A stretch of DNA of 64,000 bases from Sympetrum striolatum (taxonomy: Eukaryota; Arthropoda; Insecta; Odonata; Libellulidae), in NCBI GenBank assembly GCA_947579665.1, contig OX388351.1, forward strand, positions 52,646,939 through 52,710,938, read 5' to 3'. The notes beneath the pieces were generated by a model. The model had not been told where the DNA came from, searched no databases, and saw only the letters and a list, made by a program, of their open reading frames with translations. This document shows, in pieces, positions 1 to 13,500 of the stretch (positions within the stretch are counted from its first letter, which is position 1; each line of letters opens with the position of its first letter). The translations under genes were made by a program, and so were the position numbers.

Positions 1-3000
1 TATTTATATAATTATCCATTTAATAGGAGTTATTTTCCATATTATTTCCGCCTTTCATGTCCTAGGGGGCTTATCGTGCTCTCATGTATTTGATGTTAAT
101 TGCCACATATATTTATTTATTACCTGAAATGCACTGTCATTAGCTCCTGAACCTATGGTGTGCAATTTCTCAGTAATAATATCTTTAGCCATGGCGACTT
201 GTTACATGCAAACGCATACGACCTGAAAATTGATTCCTATTTTAATTTAGCCAACTGATGAGCGGATATGGATCTGACAATTAACTGGGAATCTGATAAT
301 TAACCTACTGCAAGGTAGTCCATTCTTCTAGAGAGTGAGGAAGGGGTATCCTGTCGGAAAACAAAGGAATGTAAATCTTCGTATCTCTCCCGATATAAAT
401 TCCGACCTTCTGGGGGCCATCTTCGCAAGGTGACCTGGTCCAACGCACCGAAACGACATTGGGAGATGATAAAGACAGTTGCATGTTCGCCGAACAATGC
501 TTAAATGGCTTAGGATGGGAAAGGTGAAGCAATTGGTCACCACCGCGGAATGATGTCGAAATTTTGTGTTGTCTGCTGCCAGATGAGTGGCCGTAAAAAT
601 TGAAGATGTCATTCGAATGCTATTGACTGAGCAACCGGCGATAAATAAGCCGTAGTTAGCCCTGTGATTTCTTAAGACAAAAGAACCTTCTAGGCATGAC
701 GCACATTGATTGCTGGGAAATTAAATGACGAAGTCACAAGACAGCACCGATGAATCCAATTATCTCGATGAAAGCCTAACTTGTTAGTTTCCCCGTTGAA
801 AATTACGAAACTAATTTAACTTATGAAAAATTAAACAAGTATACACATCTGATCCTTTTAATAATCAAACAAAAACTATCCCTCTCCTATTTTAAGCATC
901 CAGCAAGATAGGAACTGAATCTGTTAATATATAATTCTGCCTAATTTAATTCACGAGAACTACCTGTACTTAAATAACAGACGCTCATTCGTATTTATAT
1001 TTATGGGGCTCATTTGTTGCTAAAAAATTCCCAAACGTTCTCCCAATTTTCTCCCTACTCTGACAAATATCTTGTTTTTTCCTCGCCTCCTTGATCGAGA
1101 CAAATCCTTCATGAATCTACCTTATGCTTTGATTATAGTTTGTTTCTCTGTGTCTACTCAATCTCAATCGTCGTGCAACAGTTGTCTCTTATCTTTGTCT
1201 TTCCGTACGTATCTCCTGGTATGATTTCATCTTGTATTTATACCATTCTCTCTTACTTCCGATGCGTTCGAAGATTTTCTTTATTTTAAGAACGTGAAAT
1301 TCATATTTTATATTTCTAAAGTTCTCTGAGACTTATATTCCCCATCATTAATTGCAGAAGATATTATTTTTTAATTTTTCTCTAGTATGATTTATCAGTG
1401 GCATAATAGCTAACTGGTTCACGTTACATCTTTGATCTTTTCTAATATCTCGTAATCTTTTGAGAACTTTGTATCAAATGAGATTTAAAATATGGAAATT
1501 GAGACTGAAGTTTCACAAAATGTATTTAAGTGTTGTAAAAAATATCGCACATAATTTTTCGTTGATGTTTTCCCCAATGATTAATTATTTATCAACACAA
1601 TTCATATAAGAGATGGCTAATGAGCGCAGGGTTTTTCTTCCAAATTTTATGCTCAAATAGTCGGAACTGTATCTTGATTTCAAGTATTTTTCATCGCATT
1701 TCGGCATTTCCCCTCTACGATAAACTTGCCGCCTGCAATCGTATTGATAGAAAGAAAACCAGACCATTATGAACTTTCTGAAATGAGCACATAGGGTGCA
1801 AGCTGTTCAAGGTTTCTTGTGGATCAACCTACTTTTGGCGAGAAGACAATGATTGGATAATTTGTCCGTTAGGTATTGCGAAATATCAGTAGGACGTGCA
1901 ATGAAAGATTTGTGTTCGAAAGGGAAAATTTTCCCACGAGTAATTTCACGCTTTGAAGGTTAAAGTGTGTGCTCAGTGAAGCAATGTATGGCTTTCGGCC
2001 CTGTACTCGTTCTGGACATTTATTCATCAAAATGTAGGCAAGGCTGTAGAAATCGAACGCCGACCTTAATAGAAAGCTTACGGTTTCTCTCTATTTACCT
2101 CTACTTAAACTGCAATTCGATCTTTTCCACTCAATTAGATAAAAATTAAGTCTCTTGAATAATATAAGCTTTCAAAGGAGACAGCATTTAGTTTGTTTTC
2201 GTTGGATTTCTCTCTCCTTTTATTGATTTAAAGTGTTATTTGTCAGAAGGAACAGATTCAAAATGTATCTGCCAGGTTTTATATGCAGATATTTTATTTA
2301 TTGTGTTCATGTTTGGTTCATCCTTCCATTTTTATCAATTGAGTTAACGAATTTTCTATTATATTATTAGTAATATTTATTCATTTCCTAAACAAAGAGA
2401 AATGTGAATCATTCCTTCGGTTCGTTCATTTTTCACATTCATCGTTCATAGAAATTAAAGTAATTGGTTGAAATTTAAATTTCCATGTTAATACATTTAC
2501 ATAAAAAGACTAAGATTATTATACGTGTATATTTGGTTTAAATTCTTATTTTTCATCGTGCTGACGTGTGCCATTGTAGACGATCAACAATATGTAGATT
2601 TTTTTCGTTTAACCTAAAGCTTTAAACGCGAATCTTTTATTTTTGAAATATTCACGTATAACCTTTATAGTTAAAATTTTTTGTGTTGATTTTCCATTCC
2701 TTTCAGCGTTATTAGTAGTTGTTATGTGTCTCAGTGACCCAAATTACCTCTCTCTTTTCATTAACGATGATTGTCTTATATTTTTCGTACGTATGTAACT
2801 AGTCATTGAACTTCCCTACTCAAAACATTCTTTTCTTTGGTTTCTCCATAACTTCACTAGTTTAATTGCTTATTCGTTTTATAAATTGACAAAGTAGTTC
2901 TAAAAGTGTAATTTTCTGCCCTTTCGCATATTTAATAATTTTATCTGAGAAACTTATTTAGAGTTCTTCGTGAAAATCTAAATCTCAATGTATTCCTCTA

Positions 3001-5609
3001 TGCACTATGGTGTCGCTCCAGTAAACTGTAAAGCTTTGGCGTAATATAGATGATTTAGATGCTCTCATCCCTTCAGGAATGCTTGATTACTTGTTTATTA
3101 CAATTTTATAATAACTAATTATTAGTCCTCAGATTTTTCAATAGCTGCATTACCGGAATCGTCGAAAATTACTTTGAATATTCGTCTACTATAATACGAC
3201 CATTATTTTGGCAAAAGAGATTTTACTCCTACATCTTTGTTTTAATTGTTTGAATAACTACGAGGATATCTTATTATGGCTGCTACTTTCATATGTAGGA
3301 ACCGGAATATTTCGCAGAACTTAAAGCCATGGGTTTAAAATCCTAAATTGCTCTATTATTGCCGTTTAACTCTAATGGTGAGTATTGCCCCTTGTTATTA
3401 GATTCGCATTCCAAATGGCTGTTGGATTCTTCTTCTATTGGCGCTCTTCCTACAATGGCCATTTTAATGGCACCCTTACAGAAGATAGTCATTTAATTAT
3501 ATCCTTTTTCGCGGAATATGTCACGAGGAAAGTGGCAGTCGAGGAAAATCTCGGGCCGATAATCGGCAGTTGTAAGGTCAATGAGGAAAATAACGCTTTT
3601 ATGTCATTCCATTAGAACGTTCGCCAGAAAATTCTTTGAATTAAATCTTCATTTAAAGTCCTTGCGTTAGCTTACAGATGGGCACAGCCTTCGTCTTCAC
3701 GCAGGTCACTGAGGAGGAACCGGTTTGAATGCTTCCCATTGGTCGCTACCTTTTTCCTCCTACTGGAGACTCCCGTGGATGGGGAGTAGATGAGTTCTCA
3801 GAACCTTGCATCGAGAAAAATTCGCTGGGATTTTATTGCTGTTTACATATTCGGGGTGTTCCCATTCAAGGAGTTGCGGGAAGTGATTGGAGCTGGTTAT
3901 GCAAGTAATCGCGTTAGGGCGCTAAACATTTTATCCTCATCGAGAAGCACGTACGAATTTAAGTTGTTTAAGTAAGTTTAGTTTATACTCTTCTCTTGGT
4001 TCGCCATCAAAAATTTTGGCGAAGGTCATCTAAGACTCCGAAACCTCAGACGCAGCTTGTTTGGATATTATTCTTTATTTAGGCATTTGTCTATTAAAAA
4101 TGTCTGTTGGGCAACAAAAGAGTTTTGCACAAATTTACCAGTATAGCAATTTTTTTACACCTTGGAATAGCATATAAATGTTCACAAAATGTATTATTCG
4201 AAATGACTTTATAGCATTATAACTATTCTCTTTCAGTACCGGCTCCGACGAAATAAAATAATTCATATCTGCGTAAGATATTTTTTCTTTCTCCAATTAA
4301 AATTTTGTGGAAGCATATCATTGCAAAAATTTCAAGGGCAGTGGTTTAGTCATAAATTTTGATGAATTCTACTCTCTGGAAATAAAAATTTTTTCCTTAA
4401 ATTGAAATTAAAAGAAAATAAATGAAGATAAGATATAGAACATCAACATAACTAAAAACAGTTTTTGCTGAGGTGGTAGTTCTGCAAATTTTAGTCTGAA
4501 TAATCTTAAAACCTCAACCAACTTAGAATTTGGCACCTGTGTATTAGTCTACTTTATGTAGTCTGTGTGCTAGTCTACTTTATGCAAAAAAAGAAGGAAA
4601 AGGTTTACCGATTTCTTTTAAGGCATCTTTTATTGCTGTTGACTTCTGTAACTCAAGTGAGATAATCCTTACGTCTGACATTCCATTTTTATTTTAGATA
4701 AATTAAATCTTACTGTTGATTATACGTAGCTATACAATTTTAAAATTAGATACAGTATTTTTTTAATATTTCTTCTGAAAAGAACCAGGAAAGAGTAAAT
4801 CTCTGCTAATTTTCCTTGGAGATACTAGATAGAAATGAAAGAACCACTTTCATTGTCTTTAAAGGAATAAATAATAATAATTTTTTTACCCATTGATTCT
4901 TTTATAACAATGATTATATTCAATTTAATTTTCAAGTGGTCATAATGATATGCGCCAATCCATATATTAAAAATGATTGATTAAAAATTGTCAATTTTTA
5001 TTGAAATTAAATGCACAATTTATACCAAATTTAGAAATTTCAATCATCTCTTAATTCAGATTATTAGATTAATAATTCATGTTTTATACTATCCAATGCT
5101 TGTTTATAGTCTGTAATAGTTCATAATAATATCATGGAAGAAAATGAATATTTCAACCAAATAAATATTGTATTTAACATCAAAATAAAAACATTTTAAG
5201 CAAATTATTAAATCAAATTGTAGCCATGACCTTATGAACAAGATGTGTCCATTTTAATAATAAAATATAGATGTGATCAGTTAATCTCAAATATCTTTCT
5301 AGCACAGATGAAATGTATGAACTGTGAACACTTATGTTTAAAATATAAAGCTATAACATTAATTTTTTTAAGAAGTGAATTGATTGGAATTAATTCCCTA
5401 TAGATAATAACATATAGGCAATTTAATTTTGGCTTTAGACTATAAAGAGCATAAATAATGAAGAGAATTAACAGCTATAGCATACAGAGCTTGATTCTGA
5501 AGGAAGAAAATAATTTGAGTACGTGCATTTACTTTTCTGCTAAAGAGTGAGTAAAGGTTTTTCTTTAGTGTTCTCTTGATACTAATTTCAATCTATTTTC
5601 TCATTACAG
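1..5609. other. Upstream flank or first intron of nrv, no gene seen
   Basis: Only short chance open frames occur on both strands. I looked for the cytoplasmic first exon of the beta subunit (a GRT..W motif followed by a phase-1 donor) and did not find it, so this stretch is probably the first nrv intron. Confidence 0.4.
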
Positions 5610-5750
5610 CCAAGATCGGCCTTTTCTACTTGATCTTCTACGGAGTTTTGGCAGGCATGTTTGCTGCTATGTTGATGGTATTCTTTCAAACTCTGGATCC
5701 TCGTATTCCCAAGTGGCAACTGGATTCTTCTATAATTGGAACCAATCCAG
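5610..5750 (+). CDS. nrv: nrv exon 2: transmembrane helix
   Basis: Acceptor tcattacag, donor gtaact, phase 1 to phase 1. The exon encodes a hydrophobic helix of about 23 residues starting [13 protein letters not shown], then the juxtamembrane segment with [15 protein letters not shown]. This is the family's single membrane span, with the C-terminal side outside the cell. Confidence 0.95.
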
Positions 5751-8700
5751 GTAACTATTTCTGTTTCCTTGATGAAGCAATTTAAGTGTATTTACGAAGT
5801 TGCTCAGTCTTTTTCCACCCTCTTTTACTTGATCTATTATTTAAATCTTTGTGTGCATTGTCCTATTCCTAAGCATCTAAACTTTATAGCATGACCTTCT
5901 ATTTATACTTCTATGATTATTTCATATCACTTTCATAATAGAACTCAGATTGCTTAAATTGAGGATGGTCAATAAATAATTGAAGTTTTAATGTGAATTT
6001 AACTTATATAATATTAAAATATTCAGAGGAGACAAATATTGATTTAGAGCAAGTATAAACCAGACAATTACTTGCTCGGTTTCATTTTCTTCTAATTTAT
6101 AATTTACAATAGATTTTTTGAATTTGTTAAGCATGAGAATATTGCTTCAATTTTTAAGCTAATATTTTTTTTCAAAACAGTTCAGGAATGCGGTACTTTG
6201 TATTTTCTCTAAAAATGTATTTCACATGACCAGTTTCTTATGGTGAGGATGACCATCTTGGTCAAAATTGTTCTTATGAAATAAATTTTCATGGAAAATA
6301 CAATATATGTTTCTTAATTGTTTAGATTGTGTTTCAAAATTCTCAGTCATAATAGTGGAATTCATATCAATTTATTCTTTCTAATATTTGTAAAAGAATT
6401 AGCCAAAGGTATGCTTGTATATTTTAATGATTTCTAAACTAATTAACTCAGTTTTTAGCTAAATAAAGTTTTCTCTCAGTTGTTCGAAGCTATTTGGTAA
6501 CTTTTATAAGACAATTGAAACCAATTTTAATTATTTGGCTTTCATATGCATCTTATTGGAAATGCTGAACATCTATGCACATTAAATCATTGCTTGTAAG
6601 TTGTTGCAGGATTCCGACATAAATCAACAAATCACTTTATCAAAGATAAATGTCCATTAAACAAATTGTTCAATTACTCATTTAATTTTTTGTAATATCT
6701 ATTAAATCTTTCTATGTCAGTGGATATGATGATGATATGATGCCTCATTATGATTTTATTTGAAACTAAGTTAATGTTGGTTTTCTATCACAATTAGGTT
6801 TGGGATTCCGGCCAATGCCATCAGAAGCCAATGTTGACAGCAGTCTTATCTGGTATAAGGGCACAGAGAAGGAGAACTGGAAGCATTGGACTGAGAAGCT
6901 TGATGAATTCCTCCGAGGTAATTATAAGCTGATATTTGCTTAAAATATCATTGCATCATCACTTTGTTTCTAACCCTCAAGAGCTTTCCTGAAGTAGAAC
7001 GAGAAGTAATTAATTTGAGTTACATATTAATACCCTTAATCCTTGCTCTTGATTTGTAAGCTGATTGTATTCTCTTATAGGCATGGTAATTTGAAATTAG
7101 CTCACAAGTAAGAGACTCTTGGAATTCACTTCATGAAAAGATTATTAATTAAACACTCTTTTTAGCAAGTGTAAGGAATGTGCACAATGAAAATATTAAC
7201 TTATTGTTATGGCATTTAGTTGGTTTGAGAGTTGTTCAGGTGAATTACAGATATCCCTTGGTTAACACAATTTGCATTAAAACAAGTAGCAATTTGTGAA
7301 CATATTTGTATAATAAGAGCAAATATCTCTCTTTTAAACAAAATCTGACGATTTTATGATTAGAAAGATTCAAAAACTCACTTAATGGAGTTCTATGTGC
7401 TGGTAATTCCTAAAGAAACATCTCAACATCATCTTATGTAATCATTTTTAATAATTCACTAATGTAGTCTATACACATACCTGGTCTTGACCAAGAATAT
7501 GCATTATTGTAACAATTAAATATTCTTTTAACAATTTTATGAAATAATTTTCCAGAAGGTATCTTTATTTTTAAGCAAGGGAATTATGTGTATTCAGTTG
7601 ACTGAGTAAATAATAATAAATATAATAAAAATCATTTGAGTGAAATTGGGACTAATAAGTCTCTTCTTACATCCAACCATTTGTCATAAAAAAATCAAAG
7701 AAAGATAATGCTTAAACAAAAGTACACAAATTAAAATTATCTTGTGGGTTTAGTAATCGGAGGTTTAGCTTAGAAAAAACAGTTAGAAAAAACACAGTAA
7801 GGAAACACATGCAAGAAGGGAGATTTAAATCAACAAAGCCTGTGGATAGTTATGTACATTTTAAGGAGAAAGTAGGTTAGTTCTGAAGGACAAACTGAAA
7901 AATACTGATGCATAATTATTTAGATGTACAGAATATGTATTCACCTGTAGGAACAAGATCTATTAATGTAAACTTATTGAATTTGTTCATAAAATTAAAC
8001 AAAAATTTTTAAAAAAGTGTTTTAGATTCTATACAGATGTTATTTTTTTATTTATATTAAATCATTGCCTTTCAGTGTATCGTGTACCTGGTCTCACTCC
8101 TGGTCGGGGAGAGAACATATTTTCCTGTGATTATGACCATCCTCCCAAGCCTGGTAAGGTTTGCGATGAAAATGTGAAGGACTGGAAACCATGCACCTCT
8201 GAAAATAATTATGATTATCACAAGTCTACACCATGCATTTTCCTGAAACTTAACAAGGTAATTAGAAAAAACAGACCATTAGTTTCAACTTGGAAAATTG
8301 CTCAACTTTCCCTCAGGTGGATTTTTTTGCTCTTATCATATTAATTTTGAGTCCATTTGTCATGAATTCATTGTATAATTTTCAAATGAATGTATGTTCT
8401 TATATCTACGTGGTACATTTGTAAAGCTGAATGATTCATTCCTATAGAGTATTTAAACATAATCATAGCACAACTATTTTATTTCATAAAAGCTGACAAC
8501 AAAGCATTACCGTCATTTGTCTCAAACTGTCAATCTTTACATCCACTCAATATATCCTTTAAATTGTTGTATAAAATTTAATAGTTATTTTTAACATTGA
8601 ATTTTATATTATGGTATACTGCAGTTAGTACAGTTAGTTGTATAATAAGGTTATTTACATATTAGGAAATGTTATATTTGAAACAATGCTCTGAGTGAAA

Positions 8701-11700
8701 GAATTTGTGGAACCAATTCAAAGTTTAATTGTGTCTACTTTCTACCCTGAATTCTTATTTTAGATGAAGATTACCTGTTATTTCTATCCCTCTCAACATT
8801 CAATTATACCAATAAATAGCTGCTATACATTTAACCAATGCTTTATAATACTACAAAACTAGGTTAATTCTAACCTGTGAGACCTGGAAAAAGAGTCAAA
8901 TTGTTGAAAAATTTGGCTCCTGGAAAAGTTTTGGAAAATTTTTTTCTGGAGATTTTTTATTTAAATTAATTTGGCCTAAAGTATTTTTATATGGTTATAA
9001 TTGGAGTTGTATTTTTACCATTAGGAATGAGTGTTTTCTCTTTTGAATCAGAGTAAATGTCAAGGCTTCCCCCATTGTATTCAACTCATAACTACTTTAA
9101 CCAAAGTGGTTGTTCTCTTAATGTTTAGTAATTAAGTGTTGTTTTAGCAGTAGAGCAATCAAATAAAGTAGATATTTCTCTTTACTTTTGCAGATTTATG
9201 GATGGATTCCTGAATATTACAACGACTCATCAGCACTTCCAGATAATATGCCCACGGAACTTAAGATGCACATTCGCAAACTTGAAACAGAAAATCGAAA
9301 AGCAGTATGTATTGCTTTCTTAAATTTAGAAGTAAAAGACTGAAACAGTACAGGTTTCCCCTACTTGGCACAAGTAATGTGTTTTGAATAACAGTCATGC
9401 AAAATGAATTAAAACAAATACTTGATTAATATGATAATGCACATCTTCCATCATAACCAGTTATAAAAATTACAAATTGTATGAATTACTAACTATAAAG
9501 TACAAAAATTGAATGCATCTTATAACTGCTTGATTAAGAAGATACTGCATTGATTTCCTGTGCTTGAAACTTGATTATGTATGACTTTCAGTGTATCTAA
9601 TGTTAAACATACTCCTATGAGTGAGTGTTAAAATAGGAAATTGGTTTGCTTTTTTCATTTTTTTCAAAACCTGCTATTATGTCAATGTAATTTTTGTGAT
9701 AGCTGAAATTTTCATAAGAGAGACCTGTACTCTTGAAAAATTGAAATTGAATTTAACATTTTAGTTTATAAATACCTATTTTATGATTTTAGCTCATTAT
9801 CAATTGTTAATTTTCCATGCATGCTTTACATCCTTGAAGTACATTTTCTTGAAGTTACATTCTTGTCTCAATATTACCAGAACATCATATTTAAGGTGGA
9901 GTTTAGAAGTCTCTACAATTATTTGCTCATTTTGTGGAATTAATCACTTCTCTAAGTGTCTGTATCACTGAGATGTTAATTAATTTTTTTCCTCTTTTAG
10001 AAATGTGTTCTAAAACATTTATTTTCTTCCAAAGCTCAACACCATTTGGGTGAGCTGTGAAGGCGAGAATCCTGCTGATGTTGAAAATGTTGGTAAGATT
10101 GAATACATTCCTAGAAGAGGATTCCCAGGTTTCTTCTATCCCTTTGAGAATGCTGAAGGTTACCTTAGCCCATTGGTTGCCATCCATTTCGAAAGACCAA
10201 AATGTAAGTGAACTCAACCTTTTAATAATATGCTTCAGTATAAGTAGTTGCTAATCATCATTCTTTTCTCTTAAACATAATTTCTGTTCCTTAGTGAATA
10301 TTTAGTTTAGCATGCTCAATGACCATGTAAGACTGCTGAAACTCTCTGAATTTTCTGATTTTGTATGCTCTGGAGAGTGACAGTTAAAGTGGTGATTTAT
10401 AGAATGAATGAAGAGTTTGGTTAAAGTAGACACCTTCCTTATATTAGATTTCATCTCATGTTTCTTCTTCTACTTTTGTGTCTACCAATAGGTTGTGCCT
10501 TGTATTACCTTAAATAACGAAAATAATGGTAACTTAGATATGAGATTACTGTTGATTTGGATGTGTAACCCCCTTAAATTTTATAGCATAAAGACTTGAA
10601 AATAACAAACTGCTCTTTACCTTTTCAAATGCGTTTAAAATATGAATGGCTTTAAAAATAGCTATTTCTCATGATTTCAATATTTCCATGGAAACAGAAA
10701 GCAAGGTATAGTGCTATGGTACAGCAATAAAGCATGAAAGGAATGTCTCACTATAATTGTACCCAAAGTACTTTTCAATAGCTATGCTACCATCCTCGGG
10801 GGTCATTAATTTTATTAACAACGTTAACGTTCCAATATTTCTTTCTTTACTGAAATGTTAGGGCATTTTGAAAAGGCTGTTGGAAAATGTAAATGATGAA
10901 ATGAAGAGACAAGGCATTAATGTATAATTAATATAATATAACGCACCATTAAATGTAATGAGCACCACAAAATTCAAGCGTCGGAAATTAAAAAACCATT
11001 TGCTCATGAATATAACAGGTACCTTAAGCCATGGTCACGCCGTTCGCAGTACCATATACGTGTCAGTAACAAAGTCAGTAACAAAGCCAACCAATAACAG
11101 TCCAAAAATGCATCATGTATACATAAGGTATATATTATATACCTTAAATGTAGAAAAAAATGGCTTTTGGAATATGGCTGTTGTTTTAGAATTGGTTACA
11201 TCATGGTGATAAAAAGGTATAAAGTTTTATTTATGCGATTATCACAAATAAATATAGCTCTAAACCTGATTTCAATGAAAAAGCATAGCATATTTCTTGA
11301 CAACAATTCTTCAAAAACATCCCTTAAGTACTCTATTGTGTTGATTGTGAACTGTAAAAGATGGCTTAGTAGTTCTTTATTGATCTTAAGTTTCACCTCC
11401 CAAATTCAAATACAGTCAGTCATCAACTTACCACTGAGCATCTGGAAGAGACAAGAACGGTACTGCTCAGTAGCATAATGCATGCCTAAATAAAGAAAAT
11501 AAAAAGAATTTTTGAAGTGTCAACTTAGAGAATACTTTAATATTTATGTAGACAATATGCTGAGTGATGATAATAGGGTGTTAAAATAGTACAATTAAAC
11601 CAAGAATAAAAAGAAGATTGTAAATAACTTCTATATTTTCTTGATGTTGAATTGAAAAAGTTGTAGAGAAATATAGAGTGTGTTCCATTTTGGAACAAGA

Positions 11701-11985
11701 TGACATGCTTAGAAAGTATTTCTAACAAAATCTACCAAAAAATTATGAATATCCATCTTAAGTTCAAATTGGCTTACGACTTACTGTAATCTGTTATTTG
11801 GCCTGATATTTAAGAAAGGACAAACTATAAGAAAATTATTTAATGGCACATACGTTAATATAATTTTCTTTTCTTTTACAGCTGGAGTTCTTCTCAACAT
11901 CGAGTGCAAAGCCTGGGCTAAGAACATAATTCATGACAGAACTGATCGTATAGGATCTGTGCACTTCGAGCTCATGATAGATTAA
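5610..11985 (+). CDS. nrv: Na+/K+-ATPase beta subunit (nervana type), exons 2-7, first exon missing
   Basis: Six coding exons at 5610-5750, 6798-6917, 8076-8257, 9194-9304, 10035-10203 and 11882-11985 join in one frame, all with GT-AG introns, and end in TAA. They give 275 residues, so with a usual 40-50 residue N-terminal exon the protein would have the normal family length of about 320. The beta subunit is a single-pass type II membrane glycoprotein that escorts and stabilises the catalytic alpha subunit of the sodium pump. Visible are the membrane helix, the motif YGWIPEYY, a sequon NDS and all six conserved extracellular cysteines (SCDY, KVCD, PCTS, PCIF, VSCE, IECK) that make three disulfides. 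The first exon here begins in phase 1 (it needs a G to form the Ala of AKIG), so an upstream coding exon must exist; none was found in 1-5609. The family call is certain; the exact paralogue (nrv1, nrv2 or nrv3 type) is an inference. Confidence 0.95.
6798..6917 (+). CDS. nrv: nrv exon 3: first extracellular segment
   Basis: Acceptor acaattag, donor gtaatt, phase 1 to phase 1. It encodes GLGFRPMP and a Trp/Lys/Glu-rich stretch ending in LDEFLR, typical of the region directly after the membrane in insect beta subunits. Confidence 0.94.
8076..8257 (+). CDS. nrv: nrv exon 4: four disulfide cysteines
   Basis: Acceptor tttcag, donor gtaatt, phase 1 to phase 0. It contains SCDY, KVCD, PCTS and PCIFLKLNK, which are cysteines 1-4 and would form the first two family disulfides. 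The PCIFLKLNK motif is a hallmark of the family. Confidence 0.96.
9194..9304 (+). CDS. nrv: nrv exon 5: YGWIP motif and glycosylation site
   Basis: Acceptor tttgcag, donor gtatgt, 37 codons, phase 0 on both sides. It begins [16 protein letters not shown], where YGW-P-Y is the conserved motif and NDS is a possible N-glycosylation site. Confidence 0.95.
10035..10203 (+). CDS. nrv: nrv exon 6: [10 protein letters not shown] block
   Basis: Acceptor cttccaaag, donor gtaagt, phase 0 to phase 1. It contains [10 protein letters not shown] with cysteine 5, then [20 protein letters not shown], and ends in the beta strand carrying [10 protein letters not shown], which in known structures packs against the alpha subunit. 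Confidence 0.95.
11882..11985 (+). CDS. nrv: nrv exon 7: C-terminus and stop
   Basis: Acceptor ttttacag. It encodes [15 protein letters not shown] (cysteine 6) and ends [10 protein letters not shown] followed by TAA at 11983-11985. This is the usual C-terminus of insect beta subunits. Confidence 0.95.
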
Positions 11986-13500
11986 ATTCTTCCAAAAGGA
12001 AAGTCAAGAATCATTGCAATTTGGCAGACCTTCGAAGTTTTTTTATCATTAATAAGTATTATCAACCCTTTCAACTTCAAGTTTTTGTCGAGTTCAAAAT
12101 CTTTTGAGCTTCACATTCCTAGTTTTTACTTTAGGTAATCGAGAAGATGAAAATATCCCCATCCGATGAAAGCAGATCCATTGTGAGAAGTTGATGGGTT
12201 TTAACCGCATTCGGAGTAGAGTGCTGTCTGTTTCTGTTTTTCAAGAAACTTTGATATTAAAAAGTTGTTTGTTTTTCTTGTTCTCCTGCTAAACATGTCG
12301 TATCAGTGTTATTCTCCTCAGCAGGTTCAAGGAGAGAGCTTAAGAAAATTTGATGGCAATGGAAAAGTCATTTATGAATTCAGATTGTTGCACTCTTTCA
12401 TTATATTCTTTCATGAAATTGTTAGCTTATTAGGTTCATTTTGTTTTCAAAAGTAAATGTGCTGAATCTTTGATGCATTCAGTTGCAGTAGGAGGATTCG
12501 GTTTGTACAATTTTTATGAATTGGTGATAATCTTGTATAGGGGGCACAGGTATATCTTATAAATTATTGCTGTTTGAAAGCCCACCACTTTCTCTTCAAA
12601 TCCTCCGAAACAACAAACGAGGAAAGTTTTGAAAGCACAATCAAGAATTATCTCATGATCTAGCTGCAAAAGATTTTTTTCTTGTACGTTTAGTCATGGC
12701 TTTAAGTTTTGTTGTTATTTTATTGTGAGTTGTCATTTGAAGCTACTGTAAATAACTACAGAATAGTTTTCTTAAGAGGTTAAATATTTTATTTTTATTA
12801 GACATAGAGGTTTGATTTCTATCACTGTGTAAATTCGTATAAGTGTCGCATTAGAAAGTTCAGTGGCCAAAATTGGCCTTCATTGTGTTCATTCAAGGAA
12901 GTTGCAGGAAATTTTTAAATTCTATTTATACTTGCCTGATTTCCCTTTAGAAGTACTTCATTGTGTGTAAGTGATTCAAACCATACAAAAATATTTTACT
13001 ATGTGAAGGAAAAGTTTTGAAAATTTCATAAATTATATTTTGGAATACTTTGAATATCTCAAATTAATTGTATCTGCAACAAAATGTATTTTTCTCGTGT
13101 AATGTGAGATAAACATGTAAATTGCCATTAAAAGCTCTGACATTACCATTAAATGTTTGTGTTTTAATTTATATAAAAATGTCATAATCAGACTTATGCC
13201 TCTACTTCATGCATAGTCAATGATTGACTCATAACAGCATTTTATTCTTTGTGCTTTATGACTCAGATGATTTTAAAAGGGAGAAGTATACTCAGTTTTC
13301 AGGGATTGCATTTATCTTCTGCACCATGTATGTGGTACTACAAAATTTCCTTGGGTGGTGATTCATTATAATACTTTATATACCAATTCTTAAGCTACAA
13401 GAATGTGACTTAGTTCTTTCAAATGCTAAGTTGTTGTGAAATATCCAATATATGTGAAGCTCTTATAATAAAACCTTTTGATTAGTTTTTAGTTTGTGGT
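11986..13500 (+). other. nrv: 3' UTR of nrv
   Basis: AT-rich sequence without coding signal follows the stop. A canonical AATAAA lies at 13467-13472, with a GT-rich stretch about 20 bases on (agtttgtggtctttgtc). Earlier ATTAAA hexamers near 13150, followed by tgtttgtgtttt, could give a shorter transcript. The end is an estimate. Confidence 0.55.
13467..13472 (+). terminator. nrv: Probable nrv polyadenylation signal
   Basis: The hexamer AATAAA is followed within 30 bases by a GT-rich element. It is the best-formed signal downstream of the nrv stop codon. Confidence 0.5.

Noticed and set aside
1..5609. First coding exon of the upstream nrv gene
   Set aside because: Searched for the GRT..W motif with a phase-1 donor on the plus strand and found none.
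10057..10254. Alternative frame over nrv exon 6
   Set aside because: Shadow of the real exon, which is in another frame with conserved motifs.
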